Source: Candidatus Segatella mututuai (GTDB lineage: Bacteria; Bacteroidota; Bacteroidia; Bacteroidales; Bacteroidaceae). From it: a DNA stretch of 48,817 nt. This document shows positions 24,028 through 33,555 of this stretch, one piece after another; position 1 is the stretch's first letter, and each line of letters begins with the position of its first letter. The notes below the pieces were generated by a model that had not been told where the DNA came from, ran no database searches, and was given only the letters and a program-made list of their open reading frames with translations. The translations under genes were made by a program, and so were the position numbers. The DNA lies in contig DJOI01000032.1 of assembly GCA_002439605.1 (NCBI GenBank), forward strand, positions 1,469 through 50,285. Direction: 5' to 3'.

Positions 24028-24114
24028 CTATACACATACCTTGTCACTTTCGCCCACATGCTGTAGTCGAAGTCGAATCGTAATGCTGGTAATATTCAAA
24101 GACGCCGTTCTCAT
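24028..24114 (-). CDS. Putative leu operon leader peptide
   Basis: A 28-codon open frame, ATG to TAG, lies between the promoter and the attenuator. The sequence begins MRTASLNITSITIRLRLQHV and continues to a VCV end: three Leu, three Ile and three Val in 28 residues. Codons 21-24 (GGC GAA AGT G) contain the strand GCGAAAGTG, perfectly complementary to CACTTTCGC in the terminator stem. Stalling of a ribosome at the Leu/Ile codons would leave this strand free to pair and block the terminator; complete translation would cover it. This is the classic attenuation layout; no close database comparison was possible. Confidence 0.65.
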   Translation of the reverse strand: MRTASLNITSITIRLRLQHVGESDKVCV

Positions 24115-24160
24115 ATTCTATAATTTATTCTTTATAAAAGTCATTGTTGCAAACCGATTG

Positions 24161-24192
24161 CAAAGGTACTACTTTCAACCGACATATACAAA
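24161..24192 (-). promoter_or_regulatory. leu operon promoter
   Basis: On the minus strand TTTG (24192-24189) is followed after 20 bp by TACCTTTG (24168-24161), the full Bacteroidota consensus. The predicted start is near 24154, leaving about 40 nt before the leader peptide ATG. The rest of the 436-nt gap 23860-24295 is accounted for by the leader, the attenuator and AT-rich sequence past dnaB. Confidence 0.75.
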
Positions 24193-24295
24193 CAATTTAT
24201 AAGTTTTTTAACCTTAAACATTACAATTCATAACTTACAACTCCAATATTTGCGCAATAACAAATAAACTGTGCAAATAAAACACATTTTCCTGC

Positions 24296-25825
24296 TTAGT
24301 ATGGAGGCTTTGAATCCACTTCAGGCAAAGGAGGAAGAAAATCTCCTGTTTCTCCCAGGTTATCATTCATTCTTGACCCAATGATTTCGCCTCCCATCTC
24401 CAATGGAGCAGTAGAAGCATCTTGTGGATCTTGGAAGCGAGTAAATTCACCACGGAAATTAAGCAAGACATCTCCTGTAGCACCCTTACGATGCTTGGCA
24501 ATAATGATTTGAGCCATACCATGAAGGTCATTTCCCTTCTCGTCGACATAAATATGATAATACTCAGGACGGTGAACAAACAGAACCATATCGGCATCCT
24601 GCTCAATGGCACCCGACTCACGAAGGTCACTCAGTTGGGGACGCTTACCCTCAAGCCCCTCACGGCTCTCCACGTTACGCGAAAGCTGTGACAGAGCAAG
24701 CACTGGAATATTGAGTTCCTTGGCAAGTCCCTTGAGTGAACGAGAAATGGTAGAAACCTCCTCTTGACGGCTACCAAATTTCATTCCGTTGGCATTCATC
24801 AACTGAAGATAGTCAATCATGAGCAGTTTCACGCCCTTCTCTCTTACCAGTCGGCGTGCCTTGGTACGCAATTCGAAAACTGAAAGTCCTGGCGTATCGT
24901 CGACATAGATTGGAGCACCTGTAAGTTCGCGCAACTTGCGGTCGAGCCGCTCCCACTCCGAATTGTCGAGTTGTCCATTCAATATTTTATGTCCAGAGAT
25001 TTCACACACGTTGCTAATCAAGCGGTTCACCAACTGGACATTGTTCATTTCCAAAGAGAAAAAACCGATGGGAATATGGTAATCAACTGCCACATTCTTG
25101 GCAATACTCAAGGCAAAAGAAGTCTTACCCATCGCAGGGCGTCCGGCTATAATGACAAGATCGGAAGGCTGCCAGCCACTGGTTATATCATCGAGACCAG
25201 TATAGCCTGTTGGAATACCAGTAAGGCCACCAGAGTTCTTGGCTGCACGTTGCAGAATGTCGACGGCATCCTTGATGACTGGGTCTATCTGAGTATAGTC
25301 CTGCTTCATATTGTTCTGCGACAGTGCGAAAAGCTCAGCCTCGGCATGCTGCATCAACTCGTCTACGTCAACACTCTCGTCGAAGGCTTGCGTCTCAATG
25401 TCGGAAGCATAGTGTATGAGCTGACGCTGAAGGGCTTTCTGTGCCAGGATACGGGCATGATACTCTATATGGGCGGCAGATGCCACCTGCGAGGAAATAT
25501 CCATGAGATAGGAGGCTCCCCCCACACGATCGATTTCGCCCATCTTGGTAAGCTCGTTGACGAGCGTCATAATATCTACAGGACGCTCCTCCATGTTCAT
25601 CTTCTGTATGGCCTCGTAGATTTTCTGATGACGAGGCTCGTAAAAAGTGGTAGGCTTCAACATCTCCGAAACCATAGAGAAAGCATCCGAATCGACCATC
25701 AAGGCACCCAATACCACACGTTCCAGCCCTATGTCTTGCGGCTGAAGGTGAGCGTACTTGGTATCTATCTGTGGCTTGGTGCTGCTACGGTGTCTACTAC
25801 TATCTGTATTATTGTTGCTTGGCAT
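24296..25825 (-). CDS. dnaB: Replicative DNA helicase
   Basis: A 509-residue hexameric helicase that unwinds DNA at replication forks. The N-terminal helical domain (about 28-175) begins LQPQDIGLERVVLGALMVD. The RecA-like domain has Walker A GRPAMGKTS (228-236), Walker B LLMIDYLQLM, and the conserved ALSQLSRNVE and LSDLRESGAIEQDADMVLF. A short Ser/Arg-rich N-terminal extension and a Pro-rich tail (ETGDFLPPLPEVDSKPPY) are lineage-specific. No intein is present. It is the last gene of the closely spaced minus-strand series from 30873, 73 nt after the large TPR gene. Confidence 0.97.
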   Translation of the reverse strand: MPSNNNTDSSRHRSSTKPQIDTKYAHLQPQDIGLERVVLGALMVDSDAFSMVSEMLKPTTFYEPRHQKIYEAIQKMNMEERPVDIMTLVNELTKMGEIDRVGGASYLMDISSQVASAAHIEYHARILAQKALQRQLIHYASDIETQAFDESVDVDELMQHAEAELFALSQNNMKQDYTQIDPVIKDAVDILQRAAKNSGGLTGIPTGYTGLDDITSGWQPSDLVIIAGRPAMGKTSFALSIAKNVAVDYHIPIGFFSLEMNNVQLVNRLISNVCEISGHKILNGQLDNSEWERLDRKLRELTGAPIYVDDTPGLSVFELRTKARRLVREKGVKLLMIDYLQLMNANGMKFGSRQEEVSTISRSLKGLAKELNIPVLALSQLSRNVESREGLEGKRPQLSDLRESGAIEQDADMVLFVHRPEYYHIYVDEKGNDLHGMAQIIIAKHRKGATGDVLLNFRGEFTRFQDPQDASTAPLEMGGEIIGSRMNDNLGETGDFLPPLPEVDSKPPY

Positions 25826-25898
25826 TTTTGTTAGCTTTTTTCTGTTATTTTTATTATTCTTCCGATTGGTGGAACTTTCTTATTTCCTACAAAGAAGT

Positions 25899-28046
25899 CT
25901 ATTCCGCAGGAAAATGATTGTCCATCAAATTCAGCATCATGGCATACTCCACCTGAGTCACCCCATTTCTAAGAAGCAGACTTTTAAACTCAGCTACATT
26001 GGAGAAGATTTTATCGTGGTCATCTCTATTGGCTATGACATAGTCTATCATGCGTTTCTGCGCATCTTCCAAATGTCCCTTACACCATTCTATAATGCCT
26101 AAGAGAAAGAACTCTTTGGCTAAATCATCTACCTTCTCTTCCTGCAACATAAGGATGAGTTTACCGATTTCCTCGCCCGCTTTCTGCACTTCGTCATTGT
26201 CGAGCAGTACACGAACGAGCAATATCATATGTATGCGGTTTCCTGGATATTTGTAATCCAACTCGTAAGCCACTTTCAGTGCCTCGCTATAAAGATGGGT
26301 GGAACGCAGACTATCAATCTTGGAAATAAGGAGTGAAGGCTTATCGCCCAACTTATCGTGTAAAGTATCAAAGATATCAAGCGCCTCCTTGTACATATTC
26401 TGCTGCAGGTAGCACTTCACCAGCAATTTTCCGACTGCCACATCTCCTGGATTCTCGTCGAAGACAGGCTTCAGCAAATGAACCGCTCCATCATAGCGTT
26501 TCTTAACATGAATCAGACAGAGAGCCTGCAAGACAAAACCATCGTGGGTACCAATAAAGAAATGGCGCATATAATGGTCGAGTTCTACATAATTCTTGTT
26601 CTTGGCAAGGAATCGGCAGACGCTGAGATGTACTTCATCCAATTCATCATCATCGGAAAAGACCTCGCTGCTCAAAAAAGCTGGGTCGACCCAGGTCTTG
26701 CTCTCGTTGACAAACGGATTGGGGAAGCCACCGCGCATCGGAGCCAGTTGGAAAAATCGGTACAGATCCTGCAGATAGTTGCGACGTAAAGCCACAGAAT
26801 CATTTTGCTGCAAGTCAAAATCATCGTTCTTGGGGATGTTTAAAGATGGCGGCAAAATAAAATCCTTGTACTGAGGCATACGGGCTATGATAGCTTGCAA
26901 AGAGAATAGGATGCTATATTTGTCGCCTTCGCTTAGAGCAGAACCTGTAATCGAAATCAGGAAATCGGCTTTGCCACCAAGTGCTTCCTTCGTCTGGCTC
27001 AAGTCGGGATGATTAAGCGTGAAAGGCGCAAACCAGTTGGAGAACTGATGGAAGAAGGGATAATTCTTCATCTTGCAGAAGGTGGCATAGTTGACATCGA
27101 GCCCCGCATCTCTCCGCACCTGCATCATTTCCATACTCTTGTCAAACTGATTCATGAAACGGTCTTCCATCTCCGAATCAACAATTTCCTCGACAGAAGT
27201 ATCCTCCAGTCCGCCATCCTTCATCATTTTATAGCCATTACGGCTCAAGTTAATAAGGTCGGGCATGATATTCTTGTCGATGTCAGCAGAAACCAAAGAC
27301 GTTTGCTGGCACTGGAATATTTGCTTCTGCAAAGACTGTAGATCCTTCTTTACTTGGTCGCTATGATCTCCACACAAAAGTTTCTTCTTCATGTCCATAG
27401 CATAGATTGAAGACCAAGGCATGGAGAGGACAAACCCCACCAAGGCACGCTGGCGCACACTCTCACATGCCGACTGCTGATAGACGGAAAGCAACGTCTC
27501 AGACTTCCGAGAGTCGAAAGCCACAAAGCAAGCCAACATGAGGGCGCTCTCTATCATCAAGGATGCTACCTGCGGAATCTTTTCCGCCACCAACAGAGAA
27601 GTTACGTATTGCGACATTGCACTATCCCACTGACGGCTCACAAGAACAGAATCAAAGGCCTTCCGATAGTCTTCGAAGGAAGCGTCAGACTGTTCCAACC
27701 TCTGAAGGGTCGACATTAGGTCGAAACCCTTGATACGGTTGACCGCAGCCTTGAACACTTGGTTGGAAGAAATAGCCTTTTCAAGTTCGATGTGGTGTTC
27801 CAATCGTAAAAGCCGTTCTACAAGGGAAGAAAAAACGCTGTATCCATTGGGGTCTTTGTTGGCGCATGCAAAAAATTGCAACATGCGGTTATAGTCGCCC
27901 AACAAATCTTCCACCTCTGCCCGAAGGCCTGTCATACTAAATTGAGTATCAATAACAGACTTCAGCCGATATACATATTCGTTGAAATGTTCCATGAGCT
28001 GAACCCTGTCTTGTTGATGTAGGATCAAATGTAAATCGCTTGACAT
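25899..28046 (-). CDS. Large TPR-repeat protein of unknown function
   Basis: A 715-residue, mostly helical, cytoplasmic-looking protein with no signal peptide. The N-terminal 350 residues contain no recognisable domain. The C-terminal part (about 475-650) contains TPR-like units: LQALCLIHVKKRYDGAVHLL, AVGKLLVKCYLQQNMYKEAL and DSLRSTHLYSEALKVAYEL. It starts 13 nt after the solute-binding-like lipoprotein gene. Homologues I associate with it are only conserved hypothetical proteins of Prevotella and relatives. Its steady co-orientation with dnaB may only reflect operon organisation. Confidence 0.8.
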   Translation of the reverse strand: MSSDLHLILHQQDRVQLMEHFNEYVYRLKSVIDTQFSMTGLRAEVEDLLGDYNRMLQFFACANKDPNGYSVFSSLVERLLRLEHHIELEKAISSNQVFKAAVNRIKGFDLMSTLQRLEQSDASFEDYRKAFDSVLVSRQWDSAMSQYVTSLLVAEKIPQVASLMIESALMLACFVAFDSRKSETLLSVYQQSACESVRQRALVGFVLSMPWSSIYAMDMKKKLLCGDHSDQVKKDLQSLQKQIFQCQQTSLVSADIDKNIMPDLINLSRNGYKMMKDGGLEDTSVEEIVDSEMEDRFMNQFDKSMEMMQVRRDAGLDVNYATFCKMKNYPFFHQFSNWFAPFTLNHPDLSQTKEALGGKADFLISITGSALSEGDKYSILFSLQAIIARMPQYKDFILPPSLNIPKNDDFDLQQNDSVALRRNYLQDLYRFFQLAPMRGGFPNPFVNESKTWVDPAFLSSEVFSDDDELDEVHLSVCRFLAKNKNYVELDHYMRHFFIGTHDGFVLQALCLIHVKKRYDGAVHLLKPVFDENPGDVAVGKLLVKCYLQQNMYKEALDIFDTLHDKLGDKPSLLISKIDSLRSTHLYSEALKVAYELDYKYPGNRIHMILLVRVLLDNDEVQKAGEEIGKLILMLQEEKVDDLAKEFFLLGIIEWCKGHLEDAQKRMIDYVIANRDDHDKIFSNVAEFKSLLLRNGVTQVEYAMMLNLMDNHFPAE

Positions 28047-28059
28047 TTTTTACTGCTAT

Positions 28060-28983
28060 TTATTTTTTAATAGAGTTAGCAATATTCAGGTCGTGCTGAC
28101 GCGGACTGCCAGCGTGCTGATAACGAAGTTTTGGCAAGGCATCAACCGTACGTGCATCAACGCCACAACTTCTGATTATTAAATTCTTATAATGCTGTAC
28201 TCCATTCTTATTTATACTGTCGACAGCCATATTATAGGCTTTAGTAAAAAGAGCCAACTGCTGTTTGCGACGCGAGTCTTTCAAGGCCTCTGTACGAAAA
28301 GCGAACACACCTAAGTGTACATTCTTGTCGCGACTATCCATCAACTTCACATGACCTTCAAGGCGTGCACGAGTGGCTTGAGGCTCAGGAAGGAGAACCG
28401 CATCCATCTCATTGTTGAGTAACATCTTGAGACGTATGTTTACATCATTAATCTGAACACGATAAACATCGTATTTGGGATGCACGCTGTCGATGGCAAG
28501 AGTGGCAAGAAAGTCGGTTGCCGAATAGCGAGTAATGGCTATCATCTTATCAGACAACTGCTTGAGCTCTGAGATGCGCGAACGTTTGTTGGAGATAATC
28601 TGCCAATAAGCGGAAGTTGCGATGGGGAAAACAAGTCCCGTACCTTTCGACTGCAGACGGGAAGCCCGAACCAAGTCGGTCACCGAGCCTTCTATCCGCT
28701 TGTTGATCAATGCCGTATCACAGTCCATCTGTGCATTGAAATGGCGCAGATGGACATCTACATCCAAAATATCGAAGAGATGACACTCCTTAGCCACGAG
28801 CACAGGAAGACAGTCGAGCGTAGGCATGACTCCTATCTTGAGCGAAGCACGGTCGATGCTGTCGAGCCGAACTTTCTCTGCCTTACTCAGACGAGCACGC
28901 CTCTCGTGAGAATCGCCACAGCTGCTTATTCCAATTAACGCACAACAAACGAATAATACTAAAAATAAATTCTTATTCATCAT
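28060..28983 (-). CDS. Solute-binding-protein-like lipoprotein
   Basis: A 307-residue lipoprotein with signal FLVLFVCCALIGISSC. The mature part looks like a type II periplasmic binding fold of the NMT1/ThiY kind: LKIGVMPTLDCLPVLVAKEC at the first strand, then a DTALINKRIEGSVTDLVRAS segment and EMDAVLLPEPQATRA, the region that usually contacts ligand. No ABC permease or ATPase is nearby, so transport is not supported; it may be an orphan binding or sensory protein. It overlaps nothing: 8 nt after the methyltransferase gene, 13 nt before the TPR gene. Confidence 0.8.
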   Translation of the reverse strand: MMNKNLFLVLFVCCALIGISSCGDSHERRARLSKAEKVRLDSIDRASLKIGVMPTLDCLPVLVAKECHLFDILDVDVHLRHFNAQMDCDTALINKRIEGSVTDLVRASRLQSKGTGLVFPIATSAYWQIISNKRSRISELKQLSDKMIAITRYSATDFLATLAIDSVHPKYDVYRVQINDVNIRLKMLLNNEMDAVLLPEPQATRARLEGHVKLMDSRDKNVHLGVFAFRTEALKDSRRKQQLALFTKAYNMAVDSINKNGVQHYKNLIIRSCGVDARTVDALPKLRYQHAGSPRQHDLNIANSIKK

Positions 28984-28991
28984 AAAATGTT

Positions 28992-30173
28992 TTACTCCAC
29001 ATAAAGCACGAGTCCTTTCAGATACTCACCCTCTGGATGATAAATATTGATGGGATGGTCGGCAGGCTGATGTAACTGATGCAGGATTCTCACCTTTCTG
29101 CCCACTTGGGCTGCAGCCGTAAACACAGCATTGCGGAAATTGTCCTTGGTAACGACCTGAGAACAACTGAAGGTAAAGAGTATGCCGCCTTTCTTAATAC
29201 GCTGCAGCCCCTTCACGTTGAGACGAGTATAACCTTTCAAGGCGTTACGCAGAGCAGCACGATGCTTGGCAAAGGCAGGAGGATCGAGCACGATGAGGTC
29301 GTACTGTTGGTCGTGCTCGTCAAGATACTTGAAAGCATCTTCACAGAAAGCCTCATGACGGCCATCGCCCGGGAAGTTGAGCACCACATTATCGTTGGTC
29401 AGTTCTATAGCCTTGGCGCTGCTGTCCACCGAGTGTACCAGTTTGGCATCGCCACGCATAGCATAAACAGAGAAGCCGCCCGTGTAGCAGAACATATTGA
29501 GCACACTCTTGCCCTTGGCATACTGCTCCAAGAGGGAACGGTTCTCACGCTGGTCTACAAAGAAACCTGTCTTTTGTCCGCGCAACCAATCGATATGGAA
29601 CTTCAATCCGTTTTCCATCGCCACATTGCTGGCATTTCCACCAACAAGAAATCCGTTCTCCTGATGCAGGTCGGCCTTATAAGGCAGAGTTGTCTCGCTC
29701 TTATAGTAGACATTAGAGATACGCTCATCCATCACTTTTACCAAAGCCTGACAAATCTCGTTGCGACAGACATGCATGCCCACGCTGTGCGCCTGCATCA
29801 CGGCCGTAGAGCCATAGCAGTCTATCACCAAACCTGGCAAATAATCGCCTTCTCCGTGTACAAGGCGGTAAGTATTATTGGCAGGACTGTCGGCTATACC
29901 GACTCCGACACGCATGTTTAGTGCAGCCTGCAGGCGCTCGCGCCAAAAGTCGGTATTGATCTCTATATCTTCGAAGGAAAGCACACGCACGGCAATAGAG
30001 CCTATCTGATAATGCCCTATGGCTATAAACTCGCCTGCGGCTGTGATAACTCTTACAGTCTCGCCTTCCTTGATGTCCTCGTCCATGTGATGAATGGCAC
30101 CTGAAAATATCCAGGGATGGAATCGCTTGAGCGATTCTTCTTTTCCTCTTTTCAGAAATATCTGTTTGTACAT
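28992..30173 (-). CDS. RlmI-family rRNA cytosine-C5 methyltransferase
   Basis: A 393-residue SAM-dependent methyltransferase. The N-terminal PUA-like domain (about 1-75) contains the FHPWIFSGAI segment. A RNA-binding EEHD-like domain follows, then a Rossmann methyltransferase domain (about 190-393) with VLNMFCYTGGFSVYA for SAM binding, LIVLDPPAFAKHR as the catalytic loop, and FTFSCSQ with the second conserved cysteine. The family member RlmI methylates C1962 of 23S rRNA in E. coli; the target here is inferred. Starts about 70 nt after the RNase D-like gene. Confidence 0.92.
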   Translation of the reverse strand: MYKQIFLKRGKEESLKRFHPWIFSGAIHHMDEDIKEGETVRVITAAGEFIAIGHYQIGSIAVRVLSFEDIEINTDFWRERLQAALNMRVGVGIADSPANNTYRLVHGEGDYLPGLVIDCYGSTAVMQAHSVGMHVCRNEICQALVKVMDERISNVYYKSETTLPYKADLHQENGFLVGGNASNVAMENGLKFHIDWLRGQKTGFFVDQRENRSLLEQYAKGKSVLNMFCYTGGFSVYAMRGDAKLVHSVDSSAKAIELTNDNVVLNFPGDGRHEAFCEDAFKYLDEHDQQYDLIVLDPPAFAKHRAALRNALKGYTRLNVKGLQRIKKGGILFTFSCSQVVTKDNFRNAVFTAAAQVGRKVRILHQLHQPADHPINIYHPEGEYLKGLVLYVE

Positions 30174-30243
30174 ATTTTGTTTTTACTTTATTTCGCCTAA
30201 AAAAAGATGTAAAGACAGGTGTCTTCACGTGCAATTTTTACCT

Positions 30244-30873
30244 TCACTCTTCCACCAATTTTACAGGTTCCACCAACTCGTAATCTCCTTCACGCGAGAG
30301 TCGCTGTAGCTCTTCGTATATCTTGATGCAAGCCCAAGCATCTGTGGCCGCATAGAGTTTCTGGGCATCCCGCAACACCGCTTGTTCCCAGTTGCTCAAG
30401 CGCTGTGCCTTGCTTATCTTCATGTGGAACAGGTTGGCATAGAGTTTCTGCAAGCTCTTGTCCTCAAGTCCAAACTTTTCCGCCACATCCTGCAGTTCCA
30501 CAAACTTGCCAGCCTTGAAGTCAGCCCTGCGATGCAACTGCAACAGATCATCATGCCAAGACAGCCCCACCTTGACCACTCTCCCATCCTCCAGCAATCG
30601 GATGATGGCTGGTGTCATGCCTGTCAGGTTCAAGCGAAACAGGAAACAGGTGTCGTGCGTACTCACTTGCAGCAACGACACCTCATATCTATGCCCCTTC
30701 TTGAATGACGGACGGGTTTCTGTATCAAATCCTAATATTTTCTGGCTCAGCAGATAATCAACAGCCTTCTCTGTTTCGCCAGGGGTAACAATCATTATTA
30801 TACGTCCTTGAAACAACACTTTCGGAAGACCAGTAATTTCGCGCTTGTCGAACTTTTTAAATAGAATTTTCAT
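30244..30873 (-). CDS. RNase D-like 3'-5' exonuclease
   Basis: A 209-residue DEDDy-type exonuclease domain protein. Exonuclease I motif is ILGFDTETRPSF (DxE), motif II KVGLSWHDDLLQL, and motif III AQKLYAATDAWACIKIY with Tyr and Asp. The C-terminal HRDC domains of full RNase D are absent, so this is a single-domain exonuclease. The ATG at 30873 is chosen: the frame continues upstream to 31059 but that part overlaps the ftsK promoter and start. First gene of the minus-strand series reaching dnaB. Confidence 0.9.
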   Translation of the reverse strand: MKILFKKFDKREITGLPKVLFQGRIIMIVTPGETEKAVDYLLSQKILGFDTETRPSFKKGHRYEVSLLQVSTHDTCFLFRLNLTGMTPAIIRLLEDGRVVKVGLSWHDDLLQLHRRADFKAGKFVELQDVAEKFGLEDKSLQKLYANLFHMKISKAQRLSNWEQAVLRDAQKLYAATDAWACIKIYEELQRLSREGDYELVEPVKLVEE

Positions 30874-30896
30874 TAAATTTTTCTTACTTTCGATTG

Positions 30897-30956
30897 CAAA
30901 ATTAAGAAAAAATGGCGAGAAAATGGCGAGTTTCTCATTTATTTTCTCTAATTTTG
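30897..30956. promoter_or_regulatory. Divergent promoters for RNase D-like gene and ftsK
   Basis: TAATTTTG on the minus strand at 30904-30897 precedes the exonuclease gene by about 24 nt. TAATTTTG on the plus strand at 30949-30956 precedes ftsK by about 27 nt. Between them AAAATGGCGAG is exactly repeated in tandem at 30909-30919 and 30920-30930, a possible operator. Confidence 0.6.
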
Positions 30957-30982
30957 CAGATAAATAAATAAATGTATAAAAA

Positions 30983-33526
30983 ATGGCAAAGAAAAAAACA
31001 CAGCGCAAGGCCAAATCCTTCAGCGAGGCCTTAGGCTTGGAATATTTGTTCAACAACACTATAACAGACTTTTTCTTGGGACTAACTCTCTTCTTCGCAT
31101 CTATTTACGTCATCATTGCCATGGTGTCATTCCTCAACACAGGTGCCGCAGACCAAAGCTTATTGGAAGATTTGCGACCAGGTGAATGGACTAATTCCGA
31201 GCAACAATTCCAAAACTATTGTGGCTCCTGGGGGGCTATCATCTCCTATTGGCTCATGTCGCTCAATTTTGGCTTTCCCGCCTTTCTGTTGCCTTTGTTC
31301 TGCGTGCTGGTAGGCTTTCAGCTCATGCACGCCTATAAAATCAACCTTTTGAAATGGTTTCTATGCACGATGGTGGTCATGCTGTGGAGTTCAGTAACCT
31401 TTGCCAAATTCCTCACACCCATCATGGGCGACCTCATCTTCAATCCGGGTGGAAAACACGGGCTCTTCGTCGTACAACGACTCGAAGACATCGTGGGTCC
31501 TCCAGGACTTACCGCCATCCTGCTTTTTGTAGCCGTGGCATTTCTCACCTACCTTACTACAGAGACTATTACGGTCATCAGAAAAGCACTCAACCCTATC
31601 GGATTCATATCCAAGAGGGTATCTTTCGAAATCACCAATCACAAGACAAAAGATGACAAAGAATCCATTGCCAACGATTCTGAGACAAGCCAAGATGAGC
31701 CTATAGAAGACGAAGACTTGCCAAGCACCGTGCTCGAGGAATTCAAAGAGCCAGAGCCCGCACGAGTGATAGACTTGGACGTGACACCGGGAGAAGCCCC
31801 CGTTAAGAAGGATGAAAATTTGCAAAGCGGCAATACCGAAGAAGGCAAGTCGTTGTTGGAAAAGCAGCGAGAGCTCCGCACCCAGAAGGCGGACCTAAGC
31901 GCAAAAGAAGCCGCCAAGGTAGCTGGAGGAAATATCGATATGGACATAGCCGTAGCTGCTGCCGATGAAAAGGCACACGGACCAATAGTAAGCAATGTAG
32001 AACATCTCAACGCACCCATCAACCCCAAGGAGCCTTTCACCAAGTACAAGTACCCCACCTTGAATCTGCTCAAGAAATATGAAGACAATGGCAACTATAT
32101 CGACCAAGCTGAGCAGATAGCCAACAAAAACCGCATCATCGAGGTGTTGGGCAACTTTGGCGTTACCATACGTACCATAAGGGCCACGGTGGGACCAACG
32201 ATTACGCTCTATGAGATTCAGCCTGCAGAAGGTGTACGCATCTCCAAGATAAAGAATCTCGAGGACGACATCGCCTTGAGCCTTGCCGCCTTGGGAATAC
32301 GAATCATCGCACCTATTCCGGGCAAAGGAACCATAGGCATCGAGGTGCCTAACGCCAAGCCAAACATTGTGAGCATGGAGAGCATCCTCAACTCAAGGAA
32401 ATTTCAGGAAACCAAGATGGAGCTACCTATCGCCTTGGGAAAGACCATCACCAACGAGGTATTCATGGTAGATCTGGCAAAAATTCCTCACCTGCTTGTT
32501 GCCGGCGCAACGGGTCAGGGAAAGTCTGTAGGCCTGAATGCCATCATCACCTCTCTATTATATAAGAAGCATCCCAACGAGTTGAAGTTTGTACTTATCG
32601 ACCCCAAGAAGGTTGAGTTCAGCGTTTACTCACGCATTGCCAACAAATTTATGGCTGCCCTGCCTGACGAGGAAGAGCCTATCATTACCGATGTTACCAA
32701 GGTGGTACGCACACTCAACAGTCTGTGCGTGCTCATGGACAGTCGATACGACTTGCTGAAAAAAGCTGGAGCCAGAAACATCAAGGAGTACAACCAGAAA
32801 TATATTAACCACAAACTGCGACTCACCGATGGACATGAATACATGCCATACATCGTGGTCATTATCGATGAGTTCGGCGACCTCATCATGACGGCGGGTA
32901 AAGAGGTAGAGTTGCCTATAGCACGCATAGCACAGTTAGCCCGTGCCGTCGGAATACACATGGTTATAGCCACCCAGCGTCCTACCACAAGTATTATCAC
33001 GGGTAACATCAAGGCCAACTTTCCAGGCCGCATCGCTTTCAAGGTTACTTCGGCCATCGACTCAAAAACTATCCTCGACCGCACAGGCGCCAATCAGCTG
33101 ATAGGACGAGGCGACATGCTTTACCAGGGCGGTCAAGAGCCAGTACGTGTACAATGTGCCTTTGTAGACACACCAGAAATAGAGCGTATCAACGAGTACA
33201 TCTGCGAACAGCCTGGCCCCATCGAGCCTATGGAACTTCCCGAGCCCGCCAATGATGACAATGCCACTGGAGCAGGAAACGTGGATGCACGCAGCCTCGA
33301 CCCATTCTTTGAGGAAGCAGCCCACGCCATAGTCCTTTCGCAACAGGGAAGCACCAGCATGATTCAGCGCCGATTCTCTATCGGCTATAACCGTGCCGGA
33401 CGACTCATGGATCAACTGGAGGCAGCAGGTGTCGTTGGAGCAGCACAAGGCAGCAAGCCAAGAGAGGTACTCGTCCAGGACGAGAATCAGCTCAACAACC
33501 TGCTGGCTGCTTTACGCGGACAGTGA
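30983..33526 (+). CDS. ftsK: DNA translocase FtsK
   Basis: An 847-residue septal DNA pump for chromosome dimer resolution and segregation. The N-terminal membrane domain (about 25-190) has four hydrophobic segments, including FFLGLTLFFASIYVIIAMVSF and LTAILLFVAVAFLTYL. A charged linker (about 205-340) follows. The motor has the alpha domain (NPKEPFTKYKYPTLNLLKKY) and the RecA-like domain with Walker A GATGQGKS (508-515), Walker B VVIIDEFGDL and IATQRPTTSIITG. A C-terminal winged-helix gamma domain (about 770-847) contains STSMIQRRFSIGYNRAGRL and reads KOPS sites. Followed 29 nt later by a LolA-like gene. Confidence 0.97.
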   Translation: MAKKKTQRKAKSFSEALGLEYLFNNTITDFFLGLTLFFASIYVIIAMVSFLNTGAADQSLLEDLRPGEWTNSEQQFQNYCGSWGAIISYWLMSLNFGFPAFLLPLFCVLVGFQLMHAYKINLLKWFLCTMVVMLWSSVTFAKFLTPIMGDLIFNPGGKHGLFVVQRLEDIVGPPGLTAILLFVAVAFLTYLTTETITVIRKALNPIGFISKRVSFEITNHKTKDDKESIANDSETSQDEPIEDEDLPSTVLEEFKEPEPARVIDLDVTPGEAPVKKDENLQSGNTEEGKSLLEKQRELRTQKADLSAKEAAKVAGGNIDMDIAVAAADEKAHGPIVSNVEHLNAPINPKEPFTKYKYPTLNLLKKYEDNGNYIDQAEQIANKNRIIEVLGNFGVTIRTIRATVGPTITLYEIQPAEGVRISKIKNLEDDIALSLAALGIRIIAPIPGKGTIGIEVPNAKPNIVSMESILNSRKFQETKMELPIALGKTITNEVFMVDLAKIPHLLVAGATGQGKSVGLNAIITSLLYKKHPNELKFVLIDPKKVEFSVYSRIANKFMAALPDEEEPIITDVTKVVRTLNSLCVLMDSRYDLLKKAGARNIKEYNQKYINHKLRLTDGHEYMPYIVVIIDEFGDLIMTAGKEVELPIARIAQLARAVGIHMVIATQRPTTSIITGNIKANFPGRIAFKVTSAIDSKTILDRTGANQLIGRGDMLYQGGQEPVRVQCAFVDTPEIERINEYICEQPGPIEPMELPEPANDDNATGAGNVDARSLDPFFEEAAHAIVLSQQGSTSMIQRRFSIGYNRAGRLMDQLEAAGVVGAAQGSKPREVLVQDENQLNNLLAALRGQ

Positions 33527-33555
33527 GACAGTAATTCAAACACACAATTTTAGAC

